A stretch of 38,657 nt of DNA, from NCBI GenBank assembly GCA_023818655.1, contig JAMWCI010000005.1, positions 1 to 38,657 on the forward strand, in the 5' to 3' direction. Source of the stretch: Candidatus Omnitrophota bacterium. Its GTDB lineage: Bacteria > Omnitrophota > Gorgyraeia > Gygaellales > Profunditerraquicolaceae. Shown in pieces: positions 16,471 through 26,427 of this stretch. A program made the translations under genes and the position numbers. The notes under the pieces are model-generated. The model saw only the letters and a list, made by a program, of their open reading frames with translations. It made no database searches and was not told where the DNA came from. Numbering within the stretch: the first letter of the stretch is position 1; every line of letters starts with the position of its first letter.

Positions 16471-17370
16471 TTAAAAGACCACCGCCTTTCTGAATTTATT
16501 TAATCTACGATTAAGCGCTTCCAGCGTCAGACCGCTTGTTTTTTCCATCCCGAATCCTTCTACATTAAAAGAAGCGGCGATGGTTCCGTAAACAAGTGCC
16601 TTCTTTACGCTCGCCGCGTTTACCCTGCCTGTCTTTGTTAAGTACCCCATAAATCCACCGGCAAAGGTGTCTCCTGCTCCGGTAGGGTCAATTACTTTAT
16701 CCGTAGGATACGCTGGCAGTGAAACAATGAATCTATCGGTGTAAAATAATACTCCGTGTTCACCTTTCTTTATCAGTATCATCTTTGGACCGCAGCTACG
16801 CAAGTATTTTGCCGCCCGGATCAGATTATCCTCTCCGGATAAAACGCGCGCCTCCTGATCGTTTGCCACATAAATATCCACTTTCTTCAGAAGGCGTCGC
16901 AGTTGTCTTGGTTTATTATTTATCCAGTAATTCATGCTGTCTAAAGCAACCAGGCGCGGGGAATGCATATGAGCCAAAAGACACTCTTGTAATTCCGGGT
17001 CAATGTTGGCCAAGAATATATTCTTTATATCTCTCTGCTCAGCGGAGATGCGTGGCTTAAAGGTTATCAATACGCCCAATTCTGTGCTTATCGTCAATGC
17101 CGTATTCAAATCCCCCTGATATTGCCCTATCCATTGAAAAGTCTTCCCCTCGGAACGGATAAGCGAGGTTAAAACAATCCCTTTCTGTTTCAGGAAATCC
17201 ACATGATGCCGGGGAAAATCCTTACCTACTCCTGCCACTAGGTGCACGTCAGAAAATAACCTGGCTGCCATAGAAAAATGTACGGCAGAGCCGCCCAGCA
17301 TCTTTGTCCTTCTGCCATAAGGGGTCTTTACTGTATCCAAGGCAACCGTTCCCAACACCAGTATGCTCAT
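16471..17370 (-). CDS. PfkB/ribokinase-family sugar kinase
   Basis: N-terminal GGSAVHFSMAARLF and C-terminal DPTGAGDTFAGGFMGYL. Confidence 0.92.
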   Translation of the reverse strand: MSILVLGTVALDTVKTPYGRRTKMLGGSAVHFSMAARLFSDVHLVAGVGKDFPRHHVDFLKQKGIVLTSLIRSEGKTFQWIGQYQGDLNTALTISTELGVLITFKPRISAEQRDIKNIFLANIDPELQECLLAHMHSPRLVALDSMNYWINNKPRQLRRLLKKVDIYVANDQEARVLSGEDNLIRAAKYLRSCGPKMILIKKGEHGVLFYTDRFIVSLPAYPTDKVIDPTGAGDTFAGGFMGYLTKTGRVNAASVKKALVYGTIAASFNVEGFGMEKTSGLTLEALNRRLNKFRKAVVF

Positions 17371-17374
17371 ATTT

Positions 17375-18151
17375 TTATTTGTGCATCCAGACCAACCAGA
17401 AGAAAATAACTATTATTATCCTGTATACTCCGAATAAGATAAAATTGTTTCGTTTTATAAAAGCAAGTAAAAACTTAACCGCAATAGTCGCTACGAAAAA
17501 AGATGCCAAGAAACCGATACCCAAAAGAAAAAAATCTTGAGCGGTAAAACTGCCTGCCTCGTGCAGAAGATCTAATCCTGCTGCCGCCAGCATAGTAGGA
17601 ATAGCCAGAAGAAATGAAAATTCTACGATGGCCTTGCGCTCAAGGCCTAAGATCAATCCCCCCATAATCGTTGCGGCAGCCCGCGATACGCCGGGGATAA
17701 AGGCAATGGTCTGGAATAAACCTATGTAGATTGATTGGGCATAAGAAATGGACTTTACCTCTTGCTTAGCGCCACCTTTCTTTTGATAGAACATCTCAAA
17801 GATAATCAAAAATATACCCCCTAAAAACAAAGACCAGAGAACCAGTGTGCCGTTTGCCAGCAGCAAACGTTTGACGGTCTTGTAAAAAACAAGACCTATG
17901 CATGCGGAAGGTAGAAACGCCAGTAAAATACGCCTCCATATATCCAACCCCCCTAAAAGAGTTTTCCGGTAGAGTAGAATCACGGAAAATATGGCGCCAA
18001 GCTGTATGGCAATCTCAAAACTCTTCTGGAATTCTGTCTGGGCTAATCCCAGTAGTTTTGCGACTAATATAAGGTGTCCTGTAGAGGATACAGGCAAGAA
18101 TTCGGTAATCCCCTCGACAATACCTAAAATAACCGCTTGTATAACATTCAT
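17375..18151 (-). CDS. uppP: Undecaprenyl-diphosphatase
   Basis: VIQAVILGIVEGITEFLPVSSTGHLIL, FIPGVSRAAATIMGGLILGL. Confidence 0.95.
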   Translation of the reverse strand: MNVIQAVILGIVEGITEFLPVSSTGHLILVAKLLGLAQTEFQKSFEIAIQLGAIFSVILLYRKTLLGGLDIWRRILLAFLPSACIGLVFYKTVKRLLLANGTLVLWSLFLGGIFLIIFEMFYQKKGGAKQEVKSISYAQSIYIGLFQTIAFIPGVSRAAATIMGGLILGLERKAIVEFSFLLAIPTMLAAAGLDLLHEAGSFTAQDFFLLGIGFLASFFVATIAVKFLLAFIKRNNFILFGVYRIIIVIFFWLVWMHK

Positions 18152-18161
18152 TTATCTTCCC

Positions 18162-18785
18162 CTAATAGCTGCGTAAAATTTTCTGCAATGATTCCGGCAA
18201 CCCTACGTGCAGATGTAACATTTTTTTAGTTACCGGATGCCTAAACTCCAAATCACTGGCATGCAGACAAAGACGCCCTGCCTTAATCTTAAAATCCCGG
18301 CGAAAGGCAAACCTGTCTTCCCCCAAGATAGGAGAGCCTATCCTTTGAAAATGAATGCGTATCTGATTGGTCCTTCCGGTTTCTGGATATGCCTCTACAA
18401 TAGCAAAATCCTTCTTTTTTGCAACTATTTTATACCGGGTTAGCGCGGGTTTACCTTCAATAGGGCTATTTATCTCTCCCTGCGGAAAAAGCTTGCCTAT
18501 TTTCACAAAGGCAATATAGGTTTTCTTTACTAGCTTGCGCCTGAACTCATCCATCATCCTTTTCTGTATGGTTTTACCCTTGGCGTAAATCACTAAACCC
18601 GAGGTATCGCGGTCAAGCCGATGGCAGGGATGCAAACGACAAACCCCGCCCCCCTTATTAAAATCGTCGTTTAAAATAGAGGTAAGTGTGTGTTTCTCTT
18701 TTTTGGGAGTAGGTATGGTCAACAGGCCACTTGGTTTATCTACCACTAAAAGCCACTGGTCTTCGTAAATAATGGGAATATCCAC
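18162..18785 (-). CDS. RluA-family pseudouridine synthase
   Basis: IIYEDQWLLVVDKPSGLLTIP, HPCHRLDRDTSGLVIYAK. Confidence 0.93.
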   Translation of the reverse strand: MDIPIIYEDQWLLVVDKPSGLLTIPTPKKEKHTLTSILNDDFNKGGGVCRLHPCHRLDRDTSGLVIYAKGKTIQKRMMDEFRRKLVKKTYIAFVKIGKLFPQGEINSPIEGKPALTRYKIVAKKKDFAIVEAYPETGRTNQIRIHFQRIGSPILGEDRFAFRRDFKIKAGRLCLHASDLEFRHPVTKKMLHLHVGLPESLQKILRSY

Positions 18786-18786
18786 G

Positions 18787-19428
18787 TTAGGTTATCTTTG
18801 CGGTATCCAGCCATTTGCAAAATCCGCAGTTATCTTGAAGAGGCGGTATGGGTCCGGATAGACAAACCACGCCGTTACTAAAAATCTCCTTTGCCCTTTG
18901 GGGGTCTGTTTTAATCTCTTTCAGCAATATTTCAAATTGAAAATCCAATCCATAGGTTATCTTTTTGGGGATATAATAAACCAGATAGGCATTCTTTTTC
19001 GTCGGAAAACCGTTTTCTTCTAATAATAATGTGTAAACATCCATCTGCAGCTGATACGCCTGGTGCACGGCCTCTGGAATACTTCCTCTGGTTTTATGAT
19101 CCATGACCGCGTAATGCTTATCTTCAAATTCTATGCACTCATCAAGAAAACCGCCTAATTTTGCGTTCAATTTTTTATCCGTATATTCAAGCCAACCCCT
19201 CTTGGGAAAATTCACCATCAGTTTTCCGGGCAACTTATCTTTTAGAAAAGGAGGAAGCTCATTTTTAGCCCTGAACTCATTAAGATACTCCTTTATCGCC
19301 CTGTCTATACCGCTGGTGATAGAGGCTACCGGAGCGCCGGGTCGTTTAATTTCTCTGTTCAGATAAAGCCAGAAACAACGCGGACATTCTACAAATAGGT
19401 TTAAGCTGGAAGGCGAAATTTTAAACAT
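18787..19428 (-). CDS. PD-(D/E)XK nuclease superfamily protein (Cas4/AddB-like with Cys pairs)
   Basis: SPSSLNLFVECPRCFWLYLNREIKRP, LGGFLDECIEF...YAVMDHKTRG, AYQLQMDVYTLLL, CGFCKWL. Confidence 0.85.
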   Translation of the reverse strand: MFKISPSSLNLFVECPRCFWLYLNREIKRPGAPVASITSGIDRAIKEYLNEFRAKNELPPFLKDKLPGKLMVNFPKRGWLEYTDKKLNAKLGGFLDECIEFEDKHYAVMDHKTRGSIPEAVHQAYQLQMDVYTLLLEENGFPTKKNAYLVYYIPKKITYGLDFQFEILLKEIKTDPQRAKEIFSNGVVCLSGPIPPLQDNCGFCKWLDTAKIT

Positions 19429-19435
19429 CTCTTTT

Positions 19436-20359
19436 TTACACTATTTGCAGCATACGGTCAATAGCCCTCTTGGCTCGTTTGCGTATTTCATCACTAACCC
19501 TTACTTCTTCTTTAAGTTCCTCTAATGCCCAGAGAATCTTTTCCTGCGTGGTGCGTTTCATATTGGGACAGACCGCGCGCTCTGAGGCAGGATAAAATTC
19601 TTTGGTAGGATTATCCTTTTTAAGACGATAAATCAGGCCAACCTCTGTGCCTACAATTAACTCCTTTGCATCGGTCTCCTTGACAAACTTTACCATCTGA
19701 CTTGTGGAAAGCACTTTGTCTGCCATAAGCAGGACTCCGGGAAGACATTCCGGATGCGCCATTACCTTGGCAAAAGGATGGAATCGCTTTTTTCTTTTTA
19801 AGTCTTCTGGAAGAATCTTTACGTGCGTTGGACAAAAACCGTTCCACCAGATAAGCTTTCTCTTTGTCTGCTTGGAGACATAATCTGCAAGGTACTTATC
19901 CGGCACAAAGATAATCTCCTCTTTATCCTTAAGGGCATTCACCACCGCCACCGCATTGGTAGAGGTACAACAATAATCCAGCTCTGCTTTTACCTCGGCA
20001 GATGTATTTACATAACCTACCACTACCGCCTTGGGATGTTGCCTTTTCAGTTTTCTTAAATCCTCCACAGTAATCATATTGGCCATGGGGCATCCTGCGT
20101 TAATATCCGGAACGATTACCTTTTTATCAGGAGAAAGAATAGATGCGGTCTCAGCCATAAAGTGCACTCCGCAGAACACTATTACCTTGGCCTCTGTCTT
20201 TGCCGCTATCCTGCTTAATTCCAACGAATCTCCGCAGTAGTCCGCTACATCCTGAACTTCAGGCAGTTGATAGTTATGCGCCAGAATTACGGCATTGCGT
20301 TTTTTCTTAAGCTCTCTTATTTTGGATTCTAGTTCATTATTATTTCTTACTGCCAACAT
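19436..20359 (-). CDS. nadA: Quinolinate synthase A
   Basis: AVILAHNYQLPEVQDVADYCGDSLELSR, GCPMANMI, TSTNA, GTEVGLIYRL, CPNMKRTT. Confidence 0.96.
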   Translation of the reverse strand: MLAVRNNNELESKIRELKKKRNAVILAHNYQLPEVQDVADYCGDSLELSRIAAKTEAKVIVFCGVHFMAETASILSPDKKVIVPDINAGCPMANMITVEDLRKLKRQHPKAVVVGYVNTSAEVKAELDYCCTSTNAVAVVNALKDKEEIIFVPDKYLADYVSKQTKRKLIWWNGFCPTHVKILPEDLKRKKRFHPFAKVMAHPECLPGVLLMADKVLSTSQMVKFVKETDAKELIVGTEVGLIYRLKKDNPTKEFYPASERAVCPNMKRTTQEKILWALEELKEEVRVSDEIRKRAKRAIDRMLQIV

Positions 20360-21448
20360 CTACCCTAAAACCTCTTTGATTATCCCGCCACCAACAACAT
20401 AGTCCCGTTCATAAAACACTGCGGATTGGCCGGGGGCAATGGCAAACTGCGGTGTTTTAAAAACCACCTTTATTGCATCTGACAACACCTCAATAACCGC
20501 AGGCGCTTCCTTGTGATTATATCTTATCCGCACTCTAAGGGCAACCTTCTTTTTTATGGGCTGGCGGATAAAATGCGCATCTTCAACTAAAAACTCTCTT
20601 TTCAGCAACTCTTTCCGCGACCCCACAAATATACGGTTTGCCTGCGCCTCCATCCTGCTGACATAAACAGGATGCCCCAACGCTATACCTAACCCTTGAC
20701 GCTGCCCGATAGTGTAAAACGGTATGCCTTTATGCTCTCCTATAATAACCCCTTTGTTATTCAAAATATGACCGGGTTGTATTGCTTTTTTTATCTGGTT
20801 TTTAAGAAAATGCCGGTAGTCTTGCTCCGGCAAGAAGCATATCTCCTGACTGGCAACTTTATCCGCTACAGTAAGGCCGAGCCTCCTGGCAACAGCCCTG
20901 ACCTCTGACTTAGTATATTCTCCCAAAGGAAAAAGCGTATGTCTCATTTGATATTGATTTAAACGGTAAAGAAAATACGACTGGTCTTTATTCTTATCCT
21001 TTGCCTTCTTCAACAAATATGCCGGAGAGTCTTCACTTTTTTTGCTTTTTGACTTTTCGAGACGGGCGTAATGTCCGGTGGCTAAATACCGGGCATCCAA
21101 AGAAATTGCTTTACTTAACAAGATATCAAACTTCAAAAACTGGTTGCAGCGTACACAGGGATTCGGTGTGCGTCCGGAGAGATATTCATTCACAAAATCT
21201 TTGATTATATATTCCTGAAGCGGCCGCTGCATATTTATTACATAATGTTTTATGCCTAATTTATGAGCGGTACGACTGGCATCCTCTATGCCCTGCGCGC
21301 CGCAGCAGGAGGGTTTTTTTCTGGCGGCATCCGCAAGGTTAAAACACATAGTCATACCCACTACTTCAAAACCTGCCTTTAACAAAAGCGCGGCAGCCAC
21401 AGAAGAATCCACTCCGCCACTCATGGCTACAACTACCCTTCTTTTCAC
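20360..21448 (-). CDS. mnmA: tRNA-specific 2-thiouridylase
   Basis: VVVAMSGGVDSSVAAALL, TPNPCVRCNQFLKF, ATGHYAR, SQEICFLP, TIGQRQGLGI. Confidence 0.97.
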   Translation of the reverse strand: MKRRVVVAMSGGVDSSVAAALLLKAGFEVVGMTMCFNLADAARKKPSCCGAQGIEDASRTAHKLGIKHYVINMQRPLQEYIIKDFVNEYLSGRTPNPCVRCNQFLKFDILLSKAISLDARYLATGHYARLEKSKSKKSEDSPAYLLKKAKDKNKDQSYFLYRLNQYQMRHTLFPLGEYTKSEVRAVARRLGLTVADKVASQEICFLPEQDYRHFLKNQIKKAIQPGHILNNKGVIIGEHKGIPFYTIGQRQGLGIALGHPVYVSRMEAQANRIFVGSRKELLKREFLVEDAHFIRQPIKKKVALRVRIRYNHKEAPAVIEVLSDAIKVVFKTPQFAIAPGQSAVFYERDYVVGGGIIKEVLG

Positions 21449-21478
21449 CCTGCGCTTCCTTTCAGAACCGATTATCCG

Positions 21479-21772
21479 TCATTTTCTTACGATATCCACA
21501 GCCCTCAGGTTATAATAACCTAAAACCTTCACCTTGGCCTTGGATTTACTCACCAACCAATCATGATACTTGTTCATAAAAGTATCATGGTGTTTTTTCG
21601 AGACCCATTCGTATACAGAGGCGTACTGATTTTTAAAATCGTAACGTTTCATCGTATAATAGGCAATAAACCCTTTTGCCTTTTTGGCGTAACTAGCCCA
21701 CATCTTACTGTCCTTTCGGTACTGCGCCACTTCTTTTGGTTTAATTTCGAATAATGCCGAGTGAATAAACAT
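21479..21772 (-). CDS. Conserved hypothetical, dimeric alpha/beta-barrel (antibiotic biosynthesis monooxygenase-like)
   Basis: MFIHSALFEIKPKEVAQYRKDSKMWASYAKKAKGFIAYYTMKRYDFKNQYASVYEW, ABM-like pattern. Confidence 0.55.
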   Translation of the reverse strand: MFIHSALFEIKPKEVAQYRKDSKMWASYAKKAKGFIAYYTMKRYDFKNQYASVYEWVSKKHHDTFMNKYHDWLVSKSKAKVKVLGYYNLRAVDIVRK

Positions 21773-21783
21773 CCTGCCTCCTC

Positions 21784-23157
21784 CTATTTAAAGACCCCTT
21801 CCCCCTGTAGCTGCATAAAGGTAAGCTGCACTCTCTTGAATATGTCGTTCAATTCTTTCTCTCTTACGCAGAGCGGAAGAAACAGATAAATTATATTGCC
21901 CAGCGGCCTTAAAACAAGATTGTTCTCCAATCCCTTCTGATAGACCTTCAGACCTATTCTCTCTTTAAAGTCAAAGGGTTCCTTTCGTTCTTTATTCCTT
22001 ACCAATTCCAAGGCGCCAATCAGACCAATGTAACGCACATCTCCTACAAAATCAAGTCTTCTGAAAAACTCCATCTCTTTTGCAAATAGAGAGGAAACCC
22101 TATTTATACGCAAAAGTGTTTTTTCTCTTTTAAAAAGCTCAAGACTGGCTAACGCCGCAGAACAGGCAAGGGGATTGGCTGTATAGGTATGTCCATGGAA
22201 AAATGTTTTCTTTTGGCAATAATCGGCATAGAAAGCGTTGTATATTTTATCCGTAGTCAGGGTGGCGCCGAGAGGAAGATAACCGGCAGTAATACCTTTG
22301 GATAAACACAGAAAATCTGGCATAACCCCGGCGTGCTCTGCTGCAAACATCTTGCCTGTCCTACCAAAACCAGTGGCTACCTCATCTAAAATAAGGTGCA
22401 CTTTAAACCTTCTGGCTAACATAGCTACTTTCTCCAAATATTGCGCAGGATACACAAGCATCCCTGCCGCGCATAATACCATTGGTTCAAGGATTATTCC
22501 GGAGATTTCATCAGAGTTACGCTCTAATAATTTCTCCAGCGGCTTTATGCACTCAATAGTACAACTCTGATTGTTTTTGCCCATCGGGCAGCGATAGCAA
22601 TACGGAGAGGGTATTTTATAAGACAAAAAGAACAATGGAGAAAATACCCTATTGAATAAATCTATGCCGCTTAAACTCATCGTGCCGATGGTATCTCCAT
22701 GATAGCCCATATCTAAAGATACGAATTTCTTTTTTTTAACCATGCCTGTATTCTGCCAGTATTGAAAAGACATCTTTAAGGCAACCTCAACCGCTGTGGA
22801 GCCGTTGTCAGAGTAAAAAACCTTCTTTAACGACTTCGGCGCTATTGCGATTAATCCTTCTGCAAGAAGTATCGCCGGCTTATGGATGAACCCGGCAAAA
22901 AGCACATGTTCTAATCTCTCCAGCTGCGTTTTTATTGCTTTCTTTATATAAGGATGGTTGTGGCCATGCACATTGCACCACCAGCTGGAGATAGTATCGT
23001 AGTAAAAACGGCCTTTTGCGTCAAAAAGTTTTAATCCTCTTGCCTTCTCAATCAGGATGTTTGGTATCTGCCGGCAATCTTTCATCTGGGTATATGGGTG
23101 CCAGTTGTACTGCAGGTCTTTTTTAAGCCATAAATTTAGATTTCTAACTTTCGGCAT
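21784..23157 (-). CDS. bioA: Adenosylmethionine-8-amino-7-oxononanoate aminotransferase
   Basis: WHPYTQMKD, YDTISSWWCNVHGHNHP, LILDEVATGFGRTGKMFAAEHAGV, FFHGHTYTANPLACSAALASL. Confidence 0.96.
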   Translation of the reverse strand: MPKVRNLNLWLKKDLQYNWHPYTQMKDCRQIPNILIEKARGLKLFDAKGRFYYDTISSWWCNVHGHNHPYIKKAIKTQLERLEHVLFAGFIHKPAILLAEGLIAIAPKSLKKVFYSDNGSTAVEVALKMSFQYWQNTGMVKKKKFVSLDMGYHGDTIGTMSLSGIDLFNRVFSPLFFLSYKIPSPYCYRCPMGKNNQSCTIECIKPLEKLLERNSDEISGIILEPMVLCAAGMLVYPAQYLEKVAMLARRFKVHLILDEVATGFGRTGKMFAAEHAGVMPDFLCLSKGITAGYLPLGATLTTDKIYNAFYADYCQKKTFFHGHTYTANPLACSAALASLELFKREKTLLRINRVSSLFAKEMEFFRRLDFVGDVRYIGLIGALELVRNKERKEPFDFKERIGLKVYQKGLENNLVLRPLGNIIYLFLPLCVREKELNDIFKRVQLTFMQLQGEGVFK

Positions 23158-23870
23158 AATTTCCTCGCTATAGGTTGAAAATGTGCATACAGTACGTCTA
23201 TATTTCTGCTAAAAGGGAGCACGCCCAATATTTCCTGACCGCTTATTTTTCTAACAATGCAGGGGTTATCTTTAAGGATAAGACTGTTTTCTTCGGCGGC
23301 ATTATTAAAAATAATGCCTAAGATTCTTATCTTTCTTGATGTTAAGGCTTCTATACTAAGCAGGGTATGATTAATAGCGCCTAATTTATTCTCTGCCACC
23401 AAAATCAGGGATAAACCCAACTCTTTCACTAAATCCAGCGCTAATCTCTTTCTGTTGAAAGGCACAAGTAACCCGCCTATCCCCTCTACAATTACAAAAC
23501 CAAAATTATTCTTTAAAAACGTAAAACTATTTTTTATTTTGCGGATATCTATCCTGCGTTTTTCTTCTTGTGCGGCCAGATGCGCAGAGGCTGCTAATTT
23601 AAATACATACGGACAGACGTATTTTTCAACTCCCCAGACTCTACCGCGCTTGGTTGCTGCAATCTTACCTATTCCGGCTATCCGGAGATGGGTCTGGATA
23701 TCGCGGGAGTAACCTTTATACGAACCAGTCTCAACCCATTTTTGTGTAATAGCGGAGCACCCTTTTCCCTTCAAGTAACGAAGAAGCAATCCGATAATCA
23801 GACTTTTGCCTACGCCGGTATCTGTGCCTGCCACAAATACTGCATTCATGACGCATTTATCCCTGAACAA
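23136..23870 (-). CDS. bioD: Dethiobiotin synthase
   Basis: VFVAGTDTGVGKSLIIGLL, VIVEGIGGLLVPF. Confidence 0.94.
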   Translation of the reverse strand: MFRDKCVMNAVFVAGTDTGVGKSLIIGLLLRYLKGKGCSAITQKWVETGSYKGYSRDIQTHLRIAGIGKIAATKRGRVWGVEKYVCPYVFKLAASAHLAAQEEKRRIDIRKIKNSFTFLKNNFGFVIVEGIGGLLVPFNRKRLALDLVKELGLSLILVAENKLGAINHTLLSIEALTSRKIRILGIIFNNAAEENSLILKDNPCIVRKISGQEILGVLPFSRNIDVLYAHFQPIARKLCRKLEI

Positions 23871-24610
23871 AAAAATACCTGATAGGTCACTTGTATGCCG
23901 CCGAACCTCTTCAGGTATTCATCCTCTATCCTATTTAAATATTGAACAGTAACAATATCTCTCTTTAAAACAGATACACCTCTTATCCCTGTATATTTTA
24001 TCCTCTCCATAAGCTCCCTTAAATTCTTAAAGGTCTGTATGAACTCTGCCTCATTTATCTTTGCTTCCCTAAAATTCTCGGAAAGGATTTTTTCTAACTT
24101 ATCCTTAGTCATAAAACTCCTCGCCGGGATATTTACGCCCTCTAAGTTACTTAAAACGGTATCTAACTCTGCAAAGGTAAGCGGCCCGAATGCGGTAAAA
24201 GAAATCATCCCTTCAGGGGTAAGCATCCGGCGATATCCGGCAATCGCCTCACCGGGATTGTTAAGCCAGTGGAAACAGGCATTAGAGGTGATTAGGTCAA
24301 ATTTATCGTTAATAGACGGCTCTTCAGCATCAGCTATCAGAAATTCAATACGAGGGTCTTTTAGTTTTTCTCTGGCTACCTCAACCATCTCTTCGGATAT
24401 ATCTAAAGCCTTAACTCTTGCCTTGGGAAATCTTTCCTTAAGCAGCCGCGTATAATTGCCTGTACCGCAGCCTAACTCAAGGATATTAGAAAATATTTTT
24501 CCATCGGTCTGCCTGATTAACTGCAAGGCTATCCTGTTTTGAATATCTGCGTATTTATCGTAAAGACGGGCAGAGCGGGAGAAGTTCCTGAGAATCGTCT
24601 TTTTATCCAT
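23846..24610 (-). CDS. bioC: Malonyl-ACP O-methyltransferase
   Basis: FSRSARLYDKYADIQNRIA, ILELGCGTGNYTRLL, LITSNACFHWLNNPGEAI; cluster context. Confidence 0.92.
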   Translation of the reverse strand: MDKKTILRNFSRSARLYDKYADIQNRIALQLIRQTDGKIFSNILELGCGTGNYTRLLKERFPKARVKALDISEEMVEVAREKLKDPRIEFLIADAEEPSINDKFDLITSNACFHWLNNPGEAIAGYRRMLTPEGMISFTAFGPLTFAELDTVLSNLEGVNIPARSFMTKDKLEKILSENFREAKINEAEFIQTFKNLRELMERIKYTGIRGVSVLKRDIVTVQYLNRIEDEYLKRFGGIQVTYQVFFCSGINAS

Positions 24611-25301
24611 AAAACCTTTCTTGGAAGCTGGGACTAATAAACGGTATATGCCCTAACCCAGGAAAAACCACAAATTCCGCAAACGGCGCATCCTGTTTAA
24701 TCTTGAGGAGCTCGGAAAACGGAGCAATCTTATCTTGCCGGCCGTGATATATCTTTACTTTTTTTATGCTCTTAAGGTTCTGCGGATCCAGTTGGGATGT
24801 CCCTAAATAATCCAATCCGTAAATCAAGGTTTCTTCGGTAATGTCGTTTAGGTAATCATGCATAAGGTGACGTTTAAACCATAAATAGCTGTCTTGGTCG
24901 GATTGGGAAAAACAATCCTGATAAAATTTATAAAGAAACGCCCGCTTGTTCTTCCTCAGATTATCGGCGACTTCCTTTAATGCGGAATGGTCGTATCTCT
25001 TCCGAATACCTATCAGATAGAGCGCATCCACCAATTCCGGGTTGAGGATACTAAAATCATACGCCAAAAAAGCGCCCATAGACCAACCAAACAGCGAAAC
25101 CTTCTGAATAGAGTTATTCTTTAAATATGCGCAAAGAGAATTTACGAAATCCGCGGGATAAGAGTGTCTCGGGTAGAGATAGTCGTAATTCAGTTCTAAT
25201 CTGGAGAAGATACGGTAATCCGCAGCCCAACCAGGAACCAAGACAAGGATATCTTTAAATCCCTTCTTTACCAATTTAAATTCCGACTTGTAAGATGGCA
25301 T
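24603..25301 (-). CDS. Alpha/beta hydrolase, probable pimeloyl-ACP methyl ester esterase (BioH/BioG-like)
   Basis: LVLVPGWAADYRIFSRL, LFGWSMGAFLAYDF nucleophile elbow, HGRQDKIAPF, GLGHIPF; between bioF and bioC. Confidence 0.82.
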   Translation of the reverse strand: MPSYKSEFKLVKKGFKDILVLVPGWAADYRIFSRLELNYDYLYPRHSYPADFVNSLCAYLKNNSIQKVSLFGWSMGAFLAYDFSILNPELVDALYLIGIRKRYDHSALKEVADNLRKNKRAFLYKFYQDCFSQSDQDSYLWFKRHLMHDYLNDITEETLIYGLDYLGTSQLDPQNLKSIKKVKIYHGRQDKIAPFSELLKIKQDAPFAEFVVFPGLGHIPFISPSFQERFYG

Positions 25302-26427
25302 TGATTAATCTCTCTAATGTTTCTTTGTCATGATACAAGCTTAAAGAGAATCTTAAGCGCGCCTCTTTTTCTGGCACTGTCGGATACCTTACCGCCAGCA
25401 GATAAAAACCTTTTTCCTGAAGAAATCTAGCAGCCTCTAGCGTCCTCTGCGTCTTGCCGATAACTAACGGCACTATCTGAGAGGAACCCCTGACGTCAAG
25501 CCCTTTTTCCTTCAGGGCGCTGCGGAAAAACCACGCCTTCTCCAATAGCTCTTTTCTGCGCCAAGGTTCTTTTTTCACGAGCTCTATAGCCTTAAGATTA
25601 GAAGCAATTACCGCCGGAGGAAGCGCAGTAGAATATATGAAGGAGCGACAGGCATTAATCAGGTAATCAGTTATCTTTTTTGAACTTGCCAGATACGCCC
25701 CAAAACCTCCCAGCGCCTTGCTAAATGTCCCCATAATTAAATCAACTTTATCTAAGACGCCGTCTTCTTCTGCTAAACCGCTTCCGTTTTCTCCGTATAT
25801 CCCGGTGGCATGCGCCTCATCAAGCATAATCTGACAATCGTATCTTTCTTTTAATGCGACTATCTCTTTTAAAGGGGCTGTATCTCCCTCCATGCTGAAT
25901 ACTGATTCTGTAATAATGAGGCTATTTTTGAAAATTTTTCTTTCCTTCCTTAAAAGTTCCTTCAGATGCCCAATGTCATTGTGCCGAAAGCGAAACATCC
26001 GTGCGCCCGACAGGATTATTCCGTCTATAATACTGGCGTGGTTAAGTCGGTCGGAGAAGACGCAATCTCCCTTGCCAAAGAGCGCACTGATAATACCTAT
26101 ATTTGCCTGATATCCTGAGTTAAAAACTAAAGCGGATTCTTTCTGTTTAAAATCCGCCGTTGCCTCCTCCAATTTATGGTGCAGAGAAAAACTGCCACTC
26201 ATCAGCCGCGAAGCGCCGCTACCTGAACCAAATGCATCTAGGGCAATTTTTGCAGACTCAATTATTTCCGGATGACCGCTTAACCCCAGATAATCATTGG
26301 AGGAAAAATCAAAATATTCTTTATTGTCAATAATTACCCTGCTGTTCTTTCTGAACGAAACCGGCCTCAGATAACGCAAAAGACCCTGCTCTTTTCTTTT
26401 GCTTAAGAAATTTTCTATTGCCTCCAT
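25276..26427 (-). CDS. bioF: 8-amino-7-oxononanoate synthase
   Basis: YFDFSSNDYLGLSGHPE, GSGASRLMSGS, LMLDEAHATGIYGENGSGL-like segment, GTFSKALGGFGAY. Confidence 0.95.
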   Translation of the reverse strand: MEAIENFLSKRKEQGLLRYLRPVSFRKNSRVIIDNKEYFDFSSNDYLGLSGHPEIIESAKIALDAFGSGSGASRLMSGSFSLHHKLEEATADFKQKESALVFNSGYQANIGIISALFGKGDCVFSDRLNHASIIDGIILSGARMFRFRHNDIGHLKELLRKERKIFKNSLIITESVFSMEGDTAPLKEIVALKERYDCQIMLDEAHATGIYGENGSGLAEEDGVLDKVDLIMGTFSKALGGFGAYLASSKKITDYLINACRSFIYSTALPPAVIASNLKAIELVKKEPWRRKELLEKAWFFRSALKEKGLDVRGSSQIVPLVIGKTQRTLEAARFLQEKGFYLLAVRYPTVPEKEARLRFSLSLYHDKETLERLINAILQVGI

